Source: Ruminococcaceae bacterium UBA7080
GTDB lineage: Bacteria; Bacillota; Clostridia; Oscillospirales; Acutalibacteraceae
DNA: 64,000 nucleotides
Assembly (NCBI GenBank): GCA_002493595.1
Contig: DKZG01000006.1
Coordinates: 1-64,000 of the forward strand
Direction: 5' to 3'
The translations under genes were made by a program, and so were the position numbers. Below, piece by piece: positions 9,841 through 18,449 of this stretch; within the stretch, counting starts at the first letter, position 1; each line of letters starts with the position of its first letter. Under the pieces are notes generated by a model. That model worked only from the letters and a program-made list of their open reading frames with translations, searched no databases and was not told where the DNA came from.

Positions 9841-9854
9841 CGCTTTCATCCAGA

Positions 9855-9927
9855 TAAGAAGAGAGGGAAACTTCTCTTCCCTCTCTTTTCATCGCTCCAC
9901 TATGCAAAATTTGTTGAAATTGCAAAA
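9855..9927 (+). repeat. 73-bp direct repeat copy 1, boundary of orphan RHS module 1
   Basis: This stretch is identical to 12314-12386 except for one base (GCTCC against GCCCC). It begins just after an immunity gene, contains a terminator hairpin, and ends exactly where RHS-core homology resumes. Such a repeat can serve as a homology arm for swapping or amplifying toxin/immunity modules. Confidence 0.9.
9859..9889 (+). terminator. terminator of the RHS toxin-immunity operon
   Basis: Arms AAGAGAGGGAA (9859-9869) and TTCCCTCTCTT (9877-9887) form an 11-bp stem followed by T residues, directly after the immunity gene. It would insulate the orphan module downstream from the toxin promoter. Confidence 0.85.
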
Positions 9928-11089
9928 CCACATACTACACAACGGATGACGGCATAATCACCTCACAGTATCAGCTGGATGATGAGGGCAATGTCAAAGA
10001 AGAAATGATTTTTCTCTATGACAGCAGTGACAATGCAATCGGATTTGCATATAACGGAGATCTGTATTTCTACACTAAGAACCATCTCGGGGATGTGCTT
10101 GGCATAACCGACAGCAGCGGCACATGGATTGCAAGATATTACTACAATGCCTGGGGCAGACAGATTTACACCAAAGTAAACAGCGAATTTGAAAACGATG
10201 TGCAAAAGCTGGCTGCTGCGGATTACAACCCTCTTCGCTACAGAAGCTATATGTATGACGGCTGGTTTGATATCTATTATCTCCAATCCAGGTACTACAG
10301 CAGTGAATGGGGCAAATTCCTCAATGCTGATTTGCCTGAGTTTGCGAAGGTTGGTAAAGAACAATACAGCGGCACGAATCTTTTTGCCTACTGCAAAAAC
10401 GACCCTGTAAACAATTCCGACCCCACAGGGCATTGGGGTGAGGATGTTCATAATGGTTATAACAAGAAAACCAAAGATCATTATAATTATACATTTGCTA
10501 ACAATACCGCTATCCCTTATGGTACATATTGTTGGGCAATTGACAAAGGGTTTCCTTCATATCGTGCTAAAACATTAGGTAATTTATGTTTTGAATTAGA
10601 TAAAAAATACTCATCAACCATGTATTTCTTCTCTAAGACAGCGAATATTACTACCGGAAAATAATGTACACTCCTCAACAAATAAACGAATACAAAAAAT
10701 GGCAGCGCTATCATTTCAATATGAACAGCAAGGGAAAAGACTCCAGAAAAGAATATTCTGACGGGAGATTGACTGCTGCTATACGGGAATGGAAAAAAGG
10801 TAATAAGACAAAAGCATTAACATGCCTTGGATATGGACTTCATGCCATTCAAGATATTGAAGCTCATGGTCAAATTGGAAAAGGAAAAGATTTACCTCAA
10901 CATATTGTTTCAGATATTAAGTCGAAAAAATACAAAGCTGATAAAATAAATTATGATTGGATAAACAGCAAACGTATTTCACTTGTTAAAAGTTCTGAAA
11001 AAAAGCGCCTTTTTGCAACCAGAAGAGCCACCTATTCTTATCTTGAACGTTTTATAAAAGGAATAGGTGGTAAGTACAAATTAAAATAG
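9927..11089 (+). pseudogene. orphan RHS core plus toxin tip module 1 (no start, single-base frameshift)
   Basis: The frame reads RHS core sequence (SQYQLDDEGNVKEEMIFLYD) from 9927 but has a stop at 9915 and no promoter or ribosome binding site, so it is a silent cassette; internal ATG at 10005 is unlikely to be used. 10335-10462 is identical over 128 bases to 8623-8750 of the expressed gene, then a different tip begins. The tip is interrupted by TAA at 10662-10664 and continues in the next frame (TPQQINEYKKW ... GLHAIQDIEAHGQIG) to 11089. Adding one A to the A4 run at 10658-10661 restores a full tip that aligns well with the first copy. A TAATG overlap could allow separate translation of the C-terminal half, but no good ribosome site is seen. 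Confidence 0.85.
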
Positions 11090-11100
11090 GAGCAATTACA

Positions 11101-11553
11101 GTGAAAAAATATATATTAAATTTTATAAAAATAATACTATTTCAAATTCTCTTCGGTGTTTTATCATTAATTCTATATTTATTTTGGTACTTTTTGACTG
11201 AGCCGTTAATAAGCTTCACAGTACCTATTATTTCAGTTATTCTTACAATAGCATCATTAATTTTATATTATTATTTTGTACCAAAATTCCTTGTAAAATC
11301 CAATATCAAATTATTTTGTATCTTAAATACTCTTTTTTTCTTAATAGTAACGATTATCAGTTCATCACTTAATTTTATTGAATCTGATTTAGTTGGATCA
11401 ATCGTTATTACATTGCAGCAAACATCGTATTTTGCTACCGAAATTAACGAAAATAATAATGCAACACTTTATTTGATTATTTTTGCTTTAGAAAATTTAT
11501 TGAAATTACTGTGTCTGATCTTAGGTGCTATAAAAATAAACAAGACAAAATAA
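11101..11553 (+). CDS. four-helix membrane protein, probable immunity for orphan module 1
   Basis: This 150-residue, strongly hydrophobic protein has about four membrane helices (roughly 10-30, 38-60, 75-95 and 122-143). It starts with GTG at 11101, preceded by TAGGAG, only 11 bases after the orphan tip. Size, topology and position match the proteins at 9439 and 11846, though the three show little direct sequence similarity by eye, as expected for immunities matched to different tips. It has no promoter of its own that I can see, so it may be expressed only after recombination or by read-through. Confidence 0.6.
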   Translation: MKKYILNFIKIILFQILFGVLSLILYLFWYFLTEPLISFTVPIISVILTIASLILYYYFVPKFLVKSNIKLFCILNTLFFLIVTIISSSLNFIESDLVGSIVITLQQTSYFATEINENNNATLYLIIFALENLLKLLCLILGAIKINKTK

Positions 11554-11840
11554 TTGGTTCAGCTTGTTTTGTGTTAGGAAAAGCCCTGCATTGCTATCAG
11601 GATGTTTATGCACATGGTAATATTGACGCAGGATATGGCCGAACTGCAGGACATGCAGGCAGACTAAATGTCGATAATCCTTATTATGCATGGAGAGCAG
11701 GAAGTAATGAAACTAGAGTAGTAGGAAAAGGAAAGCTTACAAACAGATATACCGGCACCAGGGATAAAACCAAGAAAAAATTAAATGAATTTATGAATGC
11801 CGCATCCCGTGTTAGCTTTCACAATTATTTAAAAAGGTGA
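11547..11840 (+). pseudogene. truncated third toxin tip (phospholipase C-like motif retained)
   Basis: Starting at the end of the preceding membrane-protein gene, this frame encodes GSACFVLGKALHCYQDVYAHGN and about 75 further residues ending FHNYLKR. The HxxxDxxxH helix corresponds to GLHAIQDIEAHGN of the other two tips, but the rest differs, so it belongs to a different subtype. There is no RHS core upstream and no ribosome binding site, so only the C-terminal part of a tip was kept when the cassette was displaced. The left boundary of true homology is uncertain. Confidence 0.7.
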
Positions 11841-11845
11841 TTTAT

Positions 11846-12313
11846 ATGAAAAAAAGAATTCTGATATTACTTTCAATATTTTTTGCAACCAATTTATTAT
11901 CGTTTGGAATCGGTATCTTTTTCTTTGAATATAGTGCTACAGTTGATAGCATTGTACAAATTTCAACTGAAATCCTTTTCTTCATTTTCAGCGCATTTTT
12001 GTCCCTGTATATTGTAAAGAACTTTAAAAACATATTTATACCGATATCAATATTATATGTTATTCTTTTACTGCTTCGTACCGGTGCAGTGATTTTTGAA
12101 GAAAGCATTTTCAGTACTATTCTCTTAATGTTCAGTTGGTTAAGTTTCACATCTCCTCAATTAATTATTAATGATATTTTAAGAGAGGGTGATGATTATT
12201 TATATACCTGGTCCATCTTGGTATTCCCTTTCATTCAACCCTTATTTTGTATACTGTTCAGTTATATTATCAAAGGCTTTTACAAAATCAAAGCAAGAAA
12301 ATTAAATAAATAG
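11846..12313 (+). CDS. four-helix membrane protein, probable immunity for truncated tip
   Basis: This 155-residue protein starts at ATG 11846 with AAAGGTGA upstream; a GTG at 11837 overlaps that ribosome site and is less likely. Hydrophobic spans lie at about 3-24, 34-55, 65-85 and 122-147. The ribosome binding site overlaps the stop of the truncated tip, so the pair is translationally coupled like a toxin-immunity pair. It is followed at once by the second 73-bp repeat with its terminator. Keeping an intact immunity gene behind a broken toxin is common, because it still protects against kin that deliver the cognate toxin. The role is inferred. Confidence 0.6.
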   Translation: MKKRILILLSIFFATNLLSFGIGIFFFEYSATVDSIVQISTEILFFIFSAFLSLYIVKNFKNIFIPISILYVILLLLRTGAVIFEESIFSTILLMFSWLSFTSPQLIINDILREGDDYLYTWSILVFPFIQPLFCILFSYIIKGFYKIKARKLNK

Positions 12314-12386
12314 TAAGAAGAGAGGGAAACTTCTCTTCCCTCTCTTTTCATCGCCCCACTATGCAAAATTTGTTGAAATTGCAAAA
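12314..12386 (+). repeat. 73-bp direct repeat copy 2
   Basis: 72 of 73 bases match 9855-9927. The position relative to an immunity gene and to resuming RHS sequence is the same as in copy 1, which marks module boundaries. Confidence 0.9.
12318..12348 (+). terminator. terminator after the third immunity-like gene
   Basis: This is the same 11-bp stem and T-tract as at 9859-9889, carried by the second copy of the 73-bp repeat. Confidence 0.85.
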
Positions 12387-12434
12387 AAGCATTATGTTTT
12401 GTACACAATAACATATTACTATAAACCTTTGCTC

Positions 12435-12744
12435 TTTGACGGATATGTATTTCAGTATGACAACAGCGGCAATACGCTGAGCGTAACGGTTAACGGTGAA
12501 ACAACACGGTTCACCTACGGCAATGCCGAATGGCAGGACCAGCTGACCGGTGTGAACGATACCGCACTGACGTATGACGCAAACGGCAATATGACAGCAT
12601 ATGGGTGATATACAATATACATGGTGCTACGGAAAGCGTCTTGCTTCGATTAAAAACAGCAAGAATACCTACAGCTATAAATATGATGAAAACGGCACCA
12701 GAAATAGAACCAAGAAAAAATTAAATAAGGATTATATGATCTAA
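12435..12744 (+). pseudogene. RHS-repeat remnant with frameshift
   Basis: 12435-12496 matches 6961-7022 of the main RHS gene at 61 of 62 bases (FDGYVFQYDNSGN). The frame stops at TGA 12606-12608, but removing one G from GGG at 12603-12605 lets it continue as typical YD-repeat sequence (GDIQYTWCYGKRLASI, then YKYDENG) to TAA at 12742. Its last part, 12694-12726, matches 11754-11786 in the truncated tip at 30 of 33 bases, which suggests recombination stitched tip and repeat sequence together. It has no start signal and no product is expected. Confidence 0.8.
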
Positions 12745-12792
12745 TTACAGAATACTGAAAAACAAAATGCAATGATATAAAGGGGTAAAATT

Positions 12793-15123
12793 ATGTGTGC
12801 ATTAAAAAAATCATTAATTCCGACTGTGGATGCTGCTGCAGACAAAGAACAGATATTTACTTGTGAAGGATTAAGAATAACACAGCTCACGCCCAGACTG
12901 ATTCGTGTTGAAAACAGCAGCAGTTTTACGGATCTGCCGAGCCAGGCTGTATGGTTTCGCAAATTCTCGCCCTCAAAAATGAATATTGACAAAAAAGCAA
13001 ACACCATAACGGTTGAAACAAGCGAAGTGATTTTTTTAATAAAGAACAACAAGCCTTATAGTGTATTTTTTAAAGACACGCAAATTACCGAAGTTTTTTC
13101 AAAACAGAAAAATTTAAAAGGCACTTACCGTACACTGGATGCAACTGTCGGAAAAATACCGCTGCAGGATGGTTTAATTACAAAAAACGGAGCGTATCTT
13201 TATAATGACAGCAAATCACTTTTAATAAATCAGGATGGTCAATTTGTGCAAAGAGCAAAAAACACAAAGGACTATTATGCTTTTGCCTATGGTAAAAATT
13301 ACAGAGATACAATCAAAGCATTTTATCAAATCAGCTCACCGGTTCCGCTTATCCCTCGCTTTGCTCTGGGTGTTTGGTGGAGCAGATATCACGCTTATAC
13401 ACAAAAGGAATATCTTGATCTGATGGCAAAATTCAGAAAAGAGAATGTTCCCATCACCGTGGCAACAATTGATATGGATTGGCACTGGGTTGATATAAAA
13501 AAACAGTTTGGTATAAGCTATAACGGTTGGACCGGATATTCCTGGAACACAAAGCTTTTCCCTGATTACAAAGCCTTTTTAACGCAACTTAAAAAGGATA
13601 ATCTGCACATTACACTTAATCTTCATCCGGCTGACGGTGTACATACATATGAGGATATGTATCCACAATTTGCCAAGGCTATGAAGGTTAAAGATAACAA
13701 GGATATTCCTTTTTCCTGCGCAAGCGATGCGTATTGGAATAATTATTTTGACATACTTCACAAGCCATATGAAAAGGATGGAGTAGACTTTTGGTGGATT
13801 GACTGGCAGCAGGGCAAAAAATCCGATGTAAACGGTTTGGATCCTTTATTCGCACTTAATCACTATCATTTTCTTGACAATGCAGAGAATGGCAGCCTGC
13901 CTCTTATCTTGTCAAGATACTGCGGCTATGGTTCTCACAGATATCCTTTAGGCTTTTCCGGAGATACGGCAATAAGTTGGCGGGTACTTGACTTTCAGCC
14001 CTATTTTACTGCCAATGCAGCTAACTGTGCTTATACCTGGTGGAGTCATGATATAGGCGGTCATCATATGGGTAGCCGGGATGATGAGCTTTATTTGCGC
14101 TGGATCGAATTCGGTGTTTTTTCACCAATTCTCAGACTGCATTCAACAAGCTCAATGCTGCTGGGAAAGGAGCCATGGAAATACAGAAAGGATATCTGTG
14201 AATGTGCAAAGGAATGGCTGCGCCTGCGTCACAGGCTGATTCCATATATCTATACTATGGATTATCGAAATCACAGTGAAGGAATAGCACTGTGTGAGCC
14301 TATGTATTATTCATATCCCAAAAACGAAAATGCCTTTAAAGTTCCTAATCAATATATGTTCGGCAGCGAACTGATGATTTGTCCAATCACTGCAAAGGCT
14401 TCCGACAAAACCCATTTCGCCTCCGTGGATGCATGGATACCTGAGGGGAAATATACGGATATATTTACACTTCAAAGCTATGAGGGGGAACAGCAAATAA
14501 AACTCAGCCGAGAACTTTATTCCATTCCCGTTTTGGCAAAGGAGGGTGCAATCATTCCGCTTTCAAATGATGAGGGCAATCTTTGCACGAATCCATGCTT
14601 GTTGGAGCTATGGGTATTTAAAGGCAATAACACTTTTACCTTGTATGAGGATAACGGAAAAACAGATTATGAGAATAATAATGTAAAAACCATTTTTGAT
14701 ATTGAAACACATAATCATAATGTCTGCTTCAAAATCCATCCTCCGCTCGGCAATATACAGCTTATACCAAAAAACAGAAAATATAAAATTTTATTCAAAG
14801 ACATTGCATCCGATGAGCTGCTTATACCCACCGAAGCAATAACTTATTATGACGAAAACGGTGCGGTCGTTGTGGAATGTGACTTTTCAAATACAGATAT
14901 TGAAATTCATATTAATAATATAAAACCGATTATTAAGGATACCTATCAAGATAGGATTATTAACATACTCTCACGCTGGCAGGAGAGCACTGCAAAAAAG
15001 AATATTGCATATAAAATATTTAAAAATAAAACAGACAGAAAAGAACTTTTAAAAGCATTATCCGATTCCTGTCTGCCCAGAGATGTAAAAATTCTGATAA
15101 ACGAATGCCTTAATGAAACATAA
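12793..15123 (+). CDS. glycoside hydrolase family 31 (alpha-glucosidase/alpha-xylosidase type)
   Basis: This 776-residue protein has the GH31 order: an N-terminal beta domain with LTPRLIRVE, then the barrel with ATIDMDWHWVD, the nucleophile motif FWWIDWQQG (Asp337), LSRYCGYGSHRY, the acid/base motif GFSGDTAISW (Asp391) and the HDIGGHHMG substrate loop. Beta-sandwich domains follow, ending near 690, with a charged tail. There is no signal peptide, so it is cytoplasmic and acts on imported oligosaccharides. Alpha-xylosidase or alpha-glucosidase cannot be separated by eye; the neighbouring arabinofuranosidase fits hemicellulose use. AGGGG precedes the ATG. It follows the RHS remnants but is unrelated to them. 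Confidence 0.92.
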   Translation: MCALKKSLIPTVDAAADKEQIFTCEGLRITQLTPRLIRVENSSSFTDLPSQAVWFRKFSPSKMNIDKKANTITVETSEVIFLIKNNKPYSVFFKDTQITEVFSKQKNLKGTYRTLDATVGKIPLQDGLITKNGAYLYNDSKSLLINQDGQFVQRAKNTKDYYAFAYGKNYRDTIKAFYQISSPVPLIPRFALGVWWSRYHAYTQKEYLDLMAKFRKENVPITVATIDMDWHWVDIKKQFGISYNGWTGYSWNTKLFPDYKAFLTQLKKDNLHITLNLHPADGVHTYEDMYPQFAKAMKVKDNKDIPFSCASDAYWNNYFDILHKPYEKDGVDFWWIDWQQGKKSDVNGLDPLFALNHYHFLDNAENGSLPLILSRYCGYGSHRYPLGFSGDTAISWRVLDFQPYFTANAANCAYTWWSHDIGGHHMGSRDDELYLRWIEFGVFSPILRLHSTSSMLLGKEPWKYRKDICECAKEWLRLRHRLIPYIYTMDYRNHSEGIALCEPMYYSYPKNENAFKVPNQYMFGSELMICPITAKASDKTHFASVDAWIPEGKYTDIFTLQSYEGEQQIKLSRELYSIPVLAKEGAIIPLSNDEGNLCTNPCLLELWVFKGNNTFTLYEDNGKTDYENNNVKTIFDIETHNHNVCFKIHPPLGNIQLIPKNRKYKILFKDIASDELLIPTEAITYYDENGAVVVECDFSNTDIEIHINNIKPIIKDTYQDRIINILSRWQESTAKKNIAYKIFKNKTDRKELLKALSDSCLPRDVKILINECLNET

Positions 15124-15236
15124 TAGCACACCATATATTAAAAAATTAAATATGTAAATTTATTTTAAACGTTGTTGTTATTTTTTTATGGAACAGCAAG
15201 AATAAATATATAAATAAAAAATACTCAGGTGTAATA

Positions 15237-16169
15237 ATGAAAAAATTTATAAAATTCATCGCAACATTGCTGTGCATAAGCATTGCGGCTGTCACTGCAT
15301 TTATTGTTACAATAAATATTCGCGGAAATTTTGACGACTATGACTTGCCGAAAGGTTTTAACGAGTCGCTTAAAAATTCCGATACTGCAAGAAGCTCAGA
15401 TGCGTACGCAAGAATAATGAGTGCTAACCTGCTTGTAAATTATGAAAGCTGGGGCGGCACAGATGCACATAAAAGAGCAAAAATGTTTATTGATATAATA
15501 AATGAATATGAACCTGATGTTATTGCTGTTCAGGAAATGAGCGACCAATGGTATTGCTGTATTACCAAAAACCGCGGAAATTATCAGTTGGTTTACCCTG
15601 TATCTTCAGGAGCTATGTTTCATATGACAGGTCTGATATATAATTCGGAAACCGTTAATCTGATTGAGCATGGCCGTATGGAATACACGCAGGGTGATAA
15701 TCCGAGATTAAGAAGAATTGTTTGGGGCCTTTTTGAAGATAAGGGCACTAAAAATCGCTATATTGTTACATCAACACATCTTGACTTAATCCGTGAGGGA
15801 CAGGAAAAATCTCAATTAGAGGTTATGCGTGTGCAAGCTGATGAGCAAATAAAACTTTCAAAGGAGCTTTATAAACGTTATAAATGTCCCGTGCTGTCAG
15901 CAGGCGATTTTAATGCTATGGACGGCGGCGGATATAATGACCCGTTTTTTGCCCCCTCCATATATGATAAAATAGCTGCTTCGCTGACGGATACCAAAAG
16001 CATCGCTAAAAGCAAAACCAGCGGTAACAGCCGCAATGTGAACAAACCCACATTTGACCACATTTTTTTAAAGGGTAATGTTACGGTTACACGCTATGGC
16101 ATTTTATCGGATAAGGTTATGGAGCAGATGAGCGACCATTTTCCTGTTTTTGCCGATATAACCAATTAG
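15237..16169 (+). CDS. endonuclease/exonuclease/phosphatase-fold protein, membrane-anchored or secreted
   Basis: This 310-residue protein has an N-terminal hydrophobic helix (residues 5-28) followed by an EEP (DNase I-like) domain. Catalytic motifs are in order: ANLLVNYE, AVQEMSDQW (Glu), TSTHLD (His), SAGDFNAMDG (Asp, Asn), PTFDHIFLKG and a terminal SDHFPVFADI (Asp-His). The fold covers nucleases, sphingomyelinases and inositol phosphatases; an extracellular phosphodiesterase is plausible but the substrate is unknown. A second, lipoprotein member of the family lies at 22923. AGGTG precedes the ATG and a strong terminator follows. Confidence 0.87.
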   Translation: MKKFIKFIATLLCISIAAVTAFIVTINIRGNFDDYDLPKGFNESLKNSDTARSSDAYARIMSANLLVNYESWGGTDAHKRAKMFIDIINEYEPDVIAVQEMSDQWYCCITKNRGNYQLVYPVSSGAMFHMTGLIYNSETVNLIEHGRMEYTQGDNPRLRRIVWGLFEDKGTKNRYIVTSTHLDLIREGQEKSQLEVMRVQADEQIKLSKELYKRYKCPVLSAGDFNAMDGGGYNDPFFAPSIYDKIAASLTDTKSIAKSKTSGNSRNVNKPTFDHIFLKGNVTVTRYGILSDKVMEQMSDHFPVFADITN

Positions 16170-16197
16170 CTTTACAATTCAGATCAATCTTTCATAC

Positions 16198-16241
16198 AAA
16201 AAAAGCAGACACTCCTTGTAAACAGAGTGTCCGCTTTTTTA
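16198..16241 (+). terminator. terminator after the EEP-fold gene
   Basis: Arms of about 16 bases, AAAAAGCAGACACTC pairing with GAGTGTCCGCTTTTT with one G-T type mismatch, followed by T residues. The A-rich left side lets it act for the convergent gene at 16296 as well. Confidence 0.85.
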
Positions 16242-16295
16242 ATTCTACCATTCAGTCAATAAAAATGATTTTAAGTGACCCTTAATCTTTGCCTT

Positions 16296-17006
16296 TTATT
16301 TATTTTTCATTGCATTATATGAAATTAACACAGCTTCCTGACTGATATTGCATCCCAAGTCATACAAAGGAACCTTATCAAATATCTGTTCAAGAACATC
16401 AAAAAGATTATTCATGCGCTGTGCATCCAGCCGCCTTACAGTTTGAGAAAAAATATTAAATACTGCCTTGCCTGTATCTGCTTTTTTTATCCAATTGTTT
16501 TCACTGCGTTCTAAAAAGCAGATGCCTGCCAGAGGAACAATCTTAGGCGATGAATAATCATATTTGCCGCTCCATGGCGTACCGCATGCATAAACAGTGT
16601 CACCAATCAGCCTGATTGCCGGCTTATCGTCATTTAACATATATGCCCTATCACCGAAATGCTTAAGCCACAGCTGAGTATGCGTGGACTTGCCGGTCCC
16701 GCTGTCAGCAGAAAAAGCATATGCCGTATCGTCAACAACAATACAGGAGGAATGAAGCAGTATTCCTTTAAATTTAAGCAGCTCGGTATAAAAATCGGAT
16801 CCTGTGAGCATATATTCCCAATCATCCTGAATAAGTTCGGGATGCTCTTTCATAGCCCGCTGCACTCTTTTTTCATCAACATCAATTACAATGTCAATAT
16901 CCTTACTGTCCTGATTATCGGCAAGATAAGGCCTTGCCTGCTTTTTAGTTCTGCCCTTAGGACTTATTATATTAACCTTAAGCCCTGCAATATCATAAAC
17001 AGCCAT
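16296..17006 (-). CDS. HprK/PEPCK-like kinase-fold protein
   Basis: This 236-residue protein has a Walker A motif FSADSGTGKSTHTQLW at about 98-113 and a LNDDKPAI motif at about 124-131, as in the C-terminal kinase domain of HPr kinase and in the small PEP-carboxykinase-like proteins found beside modified-peptide clusters. The DRTGE-type N-terminal domain of true HPr kinase is missing. No PqqD, peptide precursor, radical-SAM or transport gene adjoins it here, so the substrate is unknown. It is a single minus-strand gene, convergent with 15237 and divergent from the polymerase gene. Confidence 0.72.
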   Translation of the reverse strand: MAVYDIAGLKVNIISPKGRTKKQARPYLADNQDSKDIDIVIDVDEKRVQRAMKEHPELIQDDWEYMLTGSDFYTELLKFKGILLHSSCIVVDDTAYAFSADSGTGKSTHTQLWLKHFGDRAYMLNDDKPAIRLIGDTVYACGTPWSGKYDYSSPKIVPLAGICFLERSENNWIKKADTGKAVFNIFSQTVRRLDAQRMNNLFDVLEQIFDKVPLYDLGCNISQEAVLISYNAMKNK

Positions 17007-17115
17007 AATTTCACCTGATAAGTTTAGTATAATTTAGTATAACCCTACTTTTTAAAATCGTCAAGTAAATTGAAACAAATAGAATCAAAGCTCGCCCCTT
17101 TTTCAAAATTTACCA

Positions 17116-17157
17116 TTGACAAAAGTACCATTTTGATGTATTATGAACGTATGTTCG
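17116..17157 (+). promoter_or_regulatory. SOS promoter with LexA (DinR) box
   Basis: TTGACA (17116-17121), a 17-base spacer and TATTAT (17139-17144) form a strong promoter. GAACGTATGTTC at 17145-17156, with flanking T and G, is a full match to the Gram-positive LexA operator core GAAC-N4-GTTC, placed over the expected transcription start, so LexA would block transcription until DNA damage. Confidence 0.88.
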
Positions 17158-17181
17158 ATAATGATAAAAAAGGTGACTTTT

Positions 17182-18411
17182 ATGGAAAAGGAAATCTTGC
17201 ATGTAGACTGCAATAAATTTTATGCCAGTGTGGAATGCTTCCTTCACCCTGAACTAAAGGATAAACCCATAGCTGTGGGAGGCAGCGTGGAAGCACGTCA
17301 CGGAATTATACTTACTAAAAACGAAATTGCTTCAAAATACGGCCTGATTGTAGGTGAACCACTATGGAAAGCACGACAAAAATGCCCCGAGCTTATTATT
17401 GTTCCTCCTAATTTTCCTGTATATATTGACTTTTCACAGCGTGTACGAAAAATTTTTGAGGATTACACCGATTTGATTGAACCTTTTGGTCTTGATGAAT
17501 CCTGGCTTGATGTAACAGGAGACAGATATAAAACAGGCTGTGAGATTGCACAGGAAATCAGAAACCGAGTAAAAAATGAAATCGGCATTACCGTCAGCAT
17601 CGGGTTAAGCTTTAACAAAATTTTTGCAAAACTCGGTTCGGACTATAAAAAACCGGATGCAGTTACTGTAATCAATAAAAAGAATTACAAAGATATTGTA
17701 TGGCCGCTTCCCTGCAGTGATATGCTTATGATAGGCAAAGCAACGACCAAAAAATTAAATGCCTATGGCATATACACTATAGGTGACGTAGCAAATGCCG
17801 ATGATAAATTTATAAAAAGCCTTTTAGGCAAAAACGGCCAAATGCTTCAGCTTTTTGCAAGAGGGCAGGATACATCCCCTGTAAGACATATGAACCTTTC
17901 AAGGGATATAAAAAGCATTGGCAATTCTACAACTGCTGTGAGAGATTTAATAAATGATGACGATGTAAAAATTATTTTTACAGTACTTGCCGAAAGTGTT
18001 GCAAGAAGAATGCGAAAGCATAATCTTAAAGGAATAACGCTCAACATTTCAATAAGGGATATGGAATTAAACAGCTTTACCAGACAGTGTAAAATGCCTA
18101 CACCCACAAATGTCAGCAATGAATTTATTAAATATGCTATGGAGCTTTTCAAAGCAAACTATAACTGGGAAAAACCCATACGCAGTCTGGGACTCAGTGT
18201 CAGTGACTTTGATTATGACGCAGTTGTACAATTTGACATATCCGGCACTGTTGAAAAAAGAGAAAAGCTGGAACGCCTTGAAACAGCTGTAGATCATCTT
18301 AAAGACAGATATGGCTGCTTCTGCGTACAAAAGGCTGCAGTACTTTGCGATGAGGAATTATCACATTTCAGTCCGTTTGAAAAACATATCATCCATCCCA
18401 TAAACATGTAA
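17182..18411 (+). CDS. SOS-induced Y-family DNA polymerase (DinB/UmuC type)
   Basis: This 409-residue protein begins MEKEILHVDCNKFYASVE at 17182 with AAAGGTGA upstream. A longer in-frame start at 17143 would overlap the promoter and is rejected. Catalytic residues of Y-family polymerases are present: Asp9 in HVDCNKFYAS and Asp105/Glu106 in FGLDESWLDVTG. SIGLSFNKIFAKLGSDYKKP and a helix-hairpin-helix region follow, then the little-finger domain. It copies past DNA lesions with low fidelity. No beta-clamp peptide was searched for. The LexA box marks it as damage-inducible. It could be named dinB, but Firmicutes carry several paralogues. Confidence 0.93.
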   Translation: MEKEILHVDCNKFYASVECFLHPELKDKPIAVGGSVEARHGIILTKNEIASKYGLIVGEPLWKARQKCPELIIVPPNFPVYIDFSQRVRKIFEDYTDLIEPFGLDESWLDVTGDRYKTGCEIAQEIRNRVKNEIGITVSIGLSFNKIFAKLGSDYKKPDAVTVINKKNYKDIVWPLPCSDMLMIGKATTKKLNAYGIYTIGDVANADDKFIKSLLGKNGQMLQLFARGQDTSPVRHMNLSRDIKSIGNSTTAVRDLINDDDVKIIFTVLAESVARRMRKHNLKGITLNISIRDMELNSFTRQCKMPTPTNVSNEFIKYAMELFKANYNWEKPIRSLGLSVSDFDYDAVVQFDISGTVEKREKLERLETAVDHLKDRYGCFCVQKAAVLCDEELSHFSPFEKHIIHPINM

Positions 18412-18449
18412 TATAGATTACAAACAAATAGGTTTATGCTATCACATAA

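Noticed and set aside
12399..12608. 69-codon frame in the RHS remnant as a separate small protein
   Set aside because: It is a fragment of YD-repeat sequence closed by a one-base frameshift, without a ribosome site.
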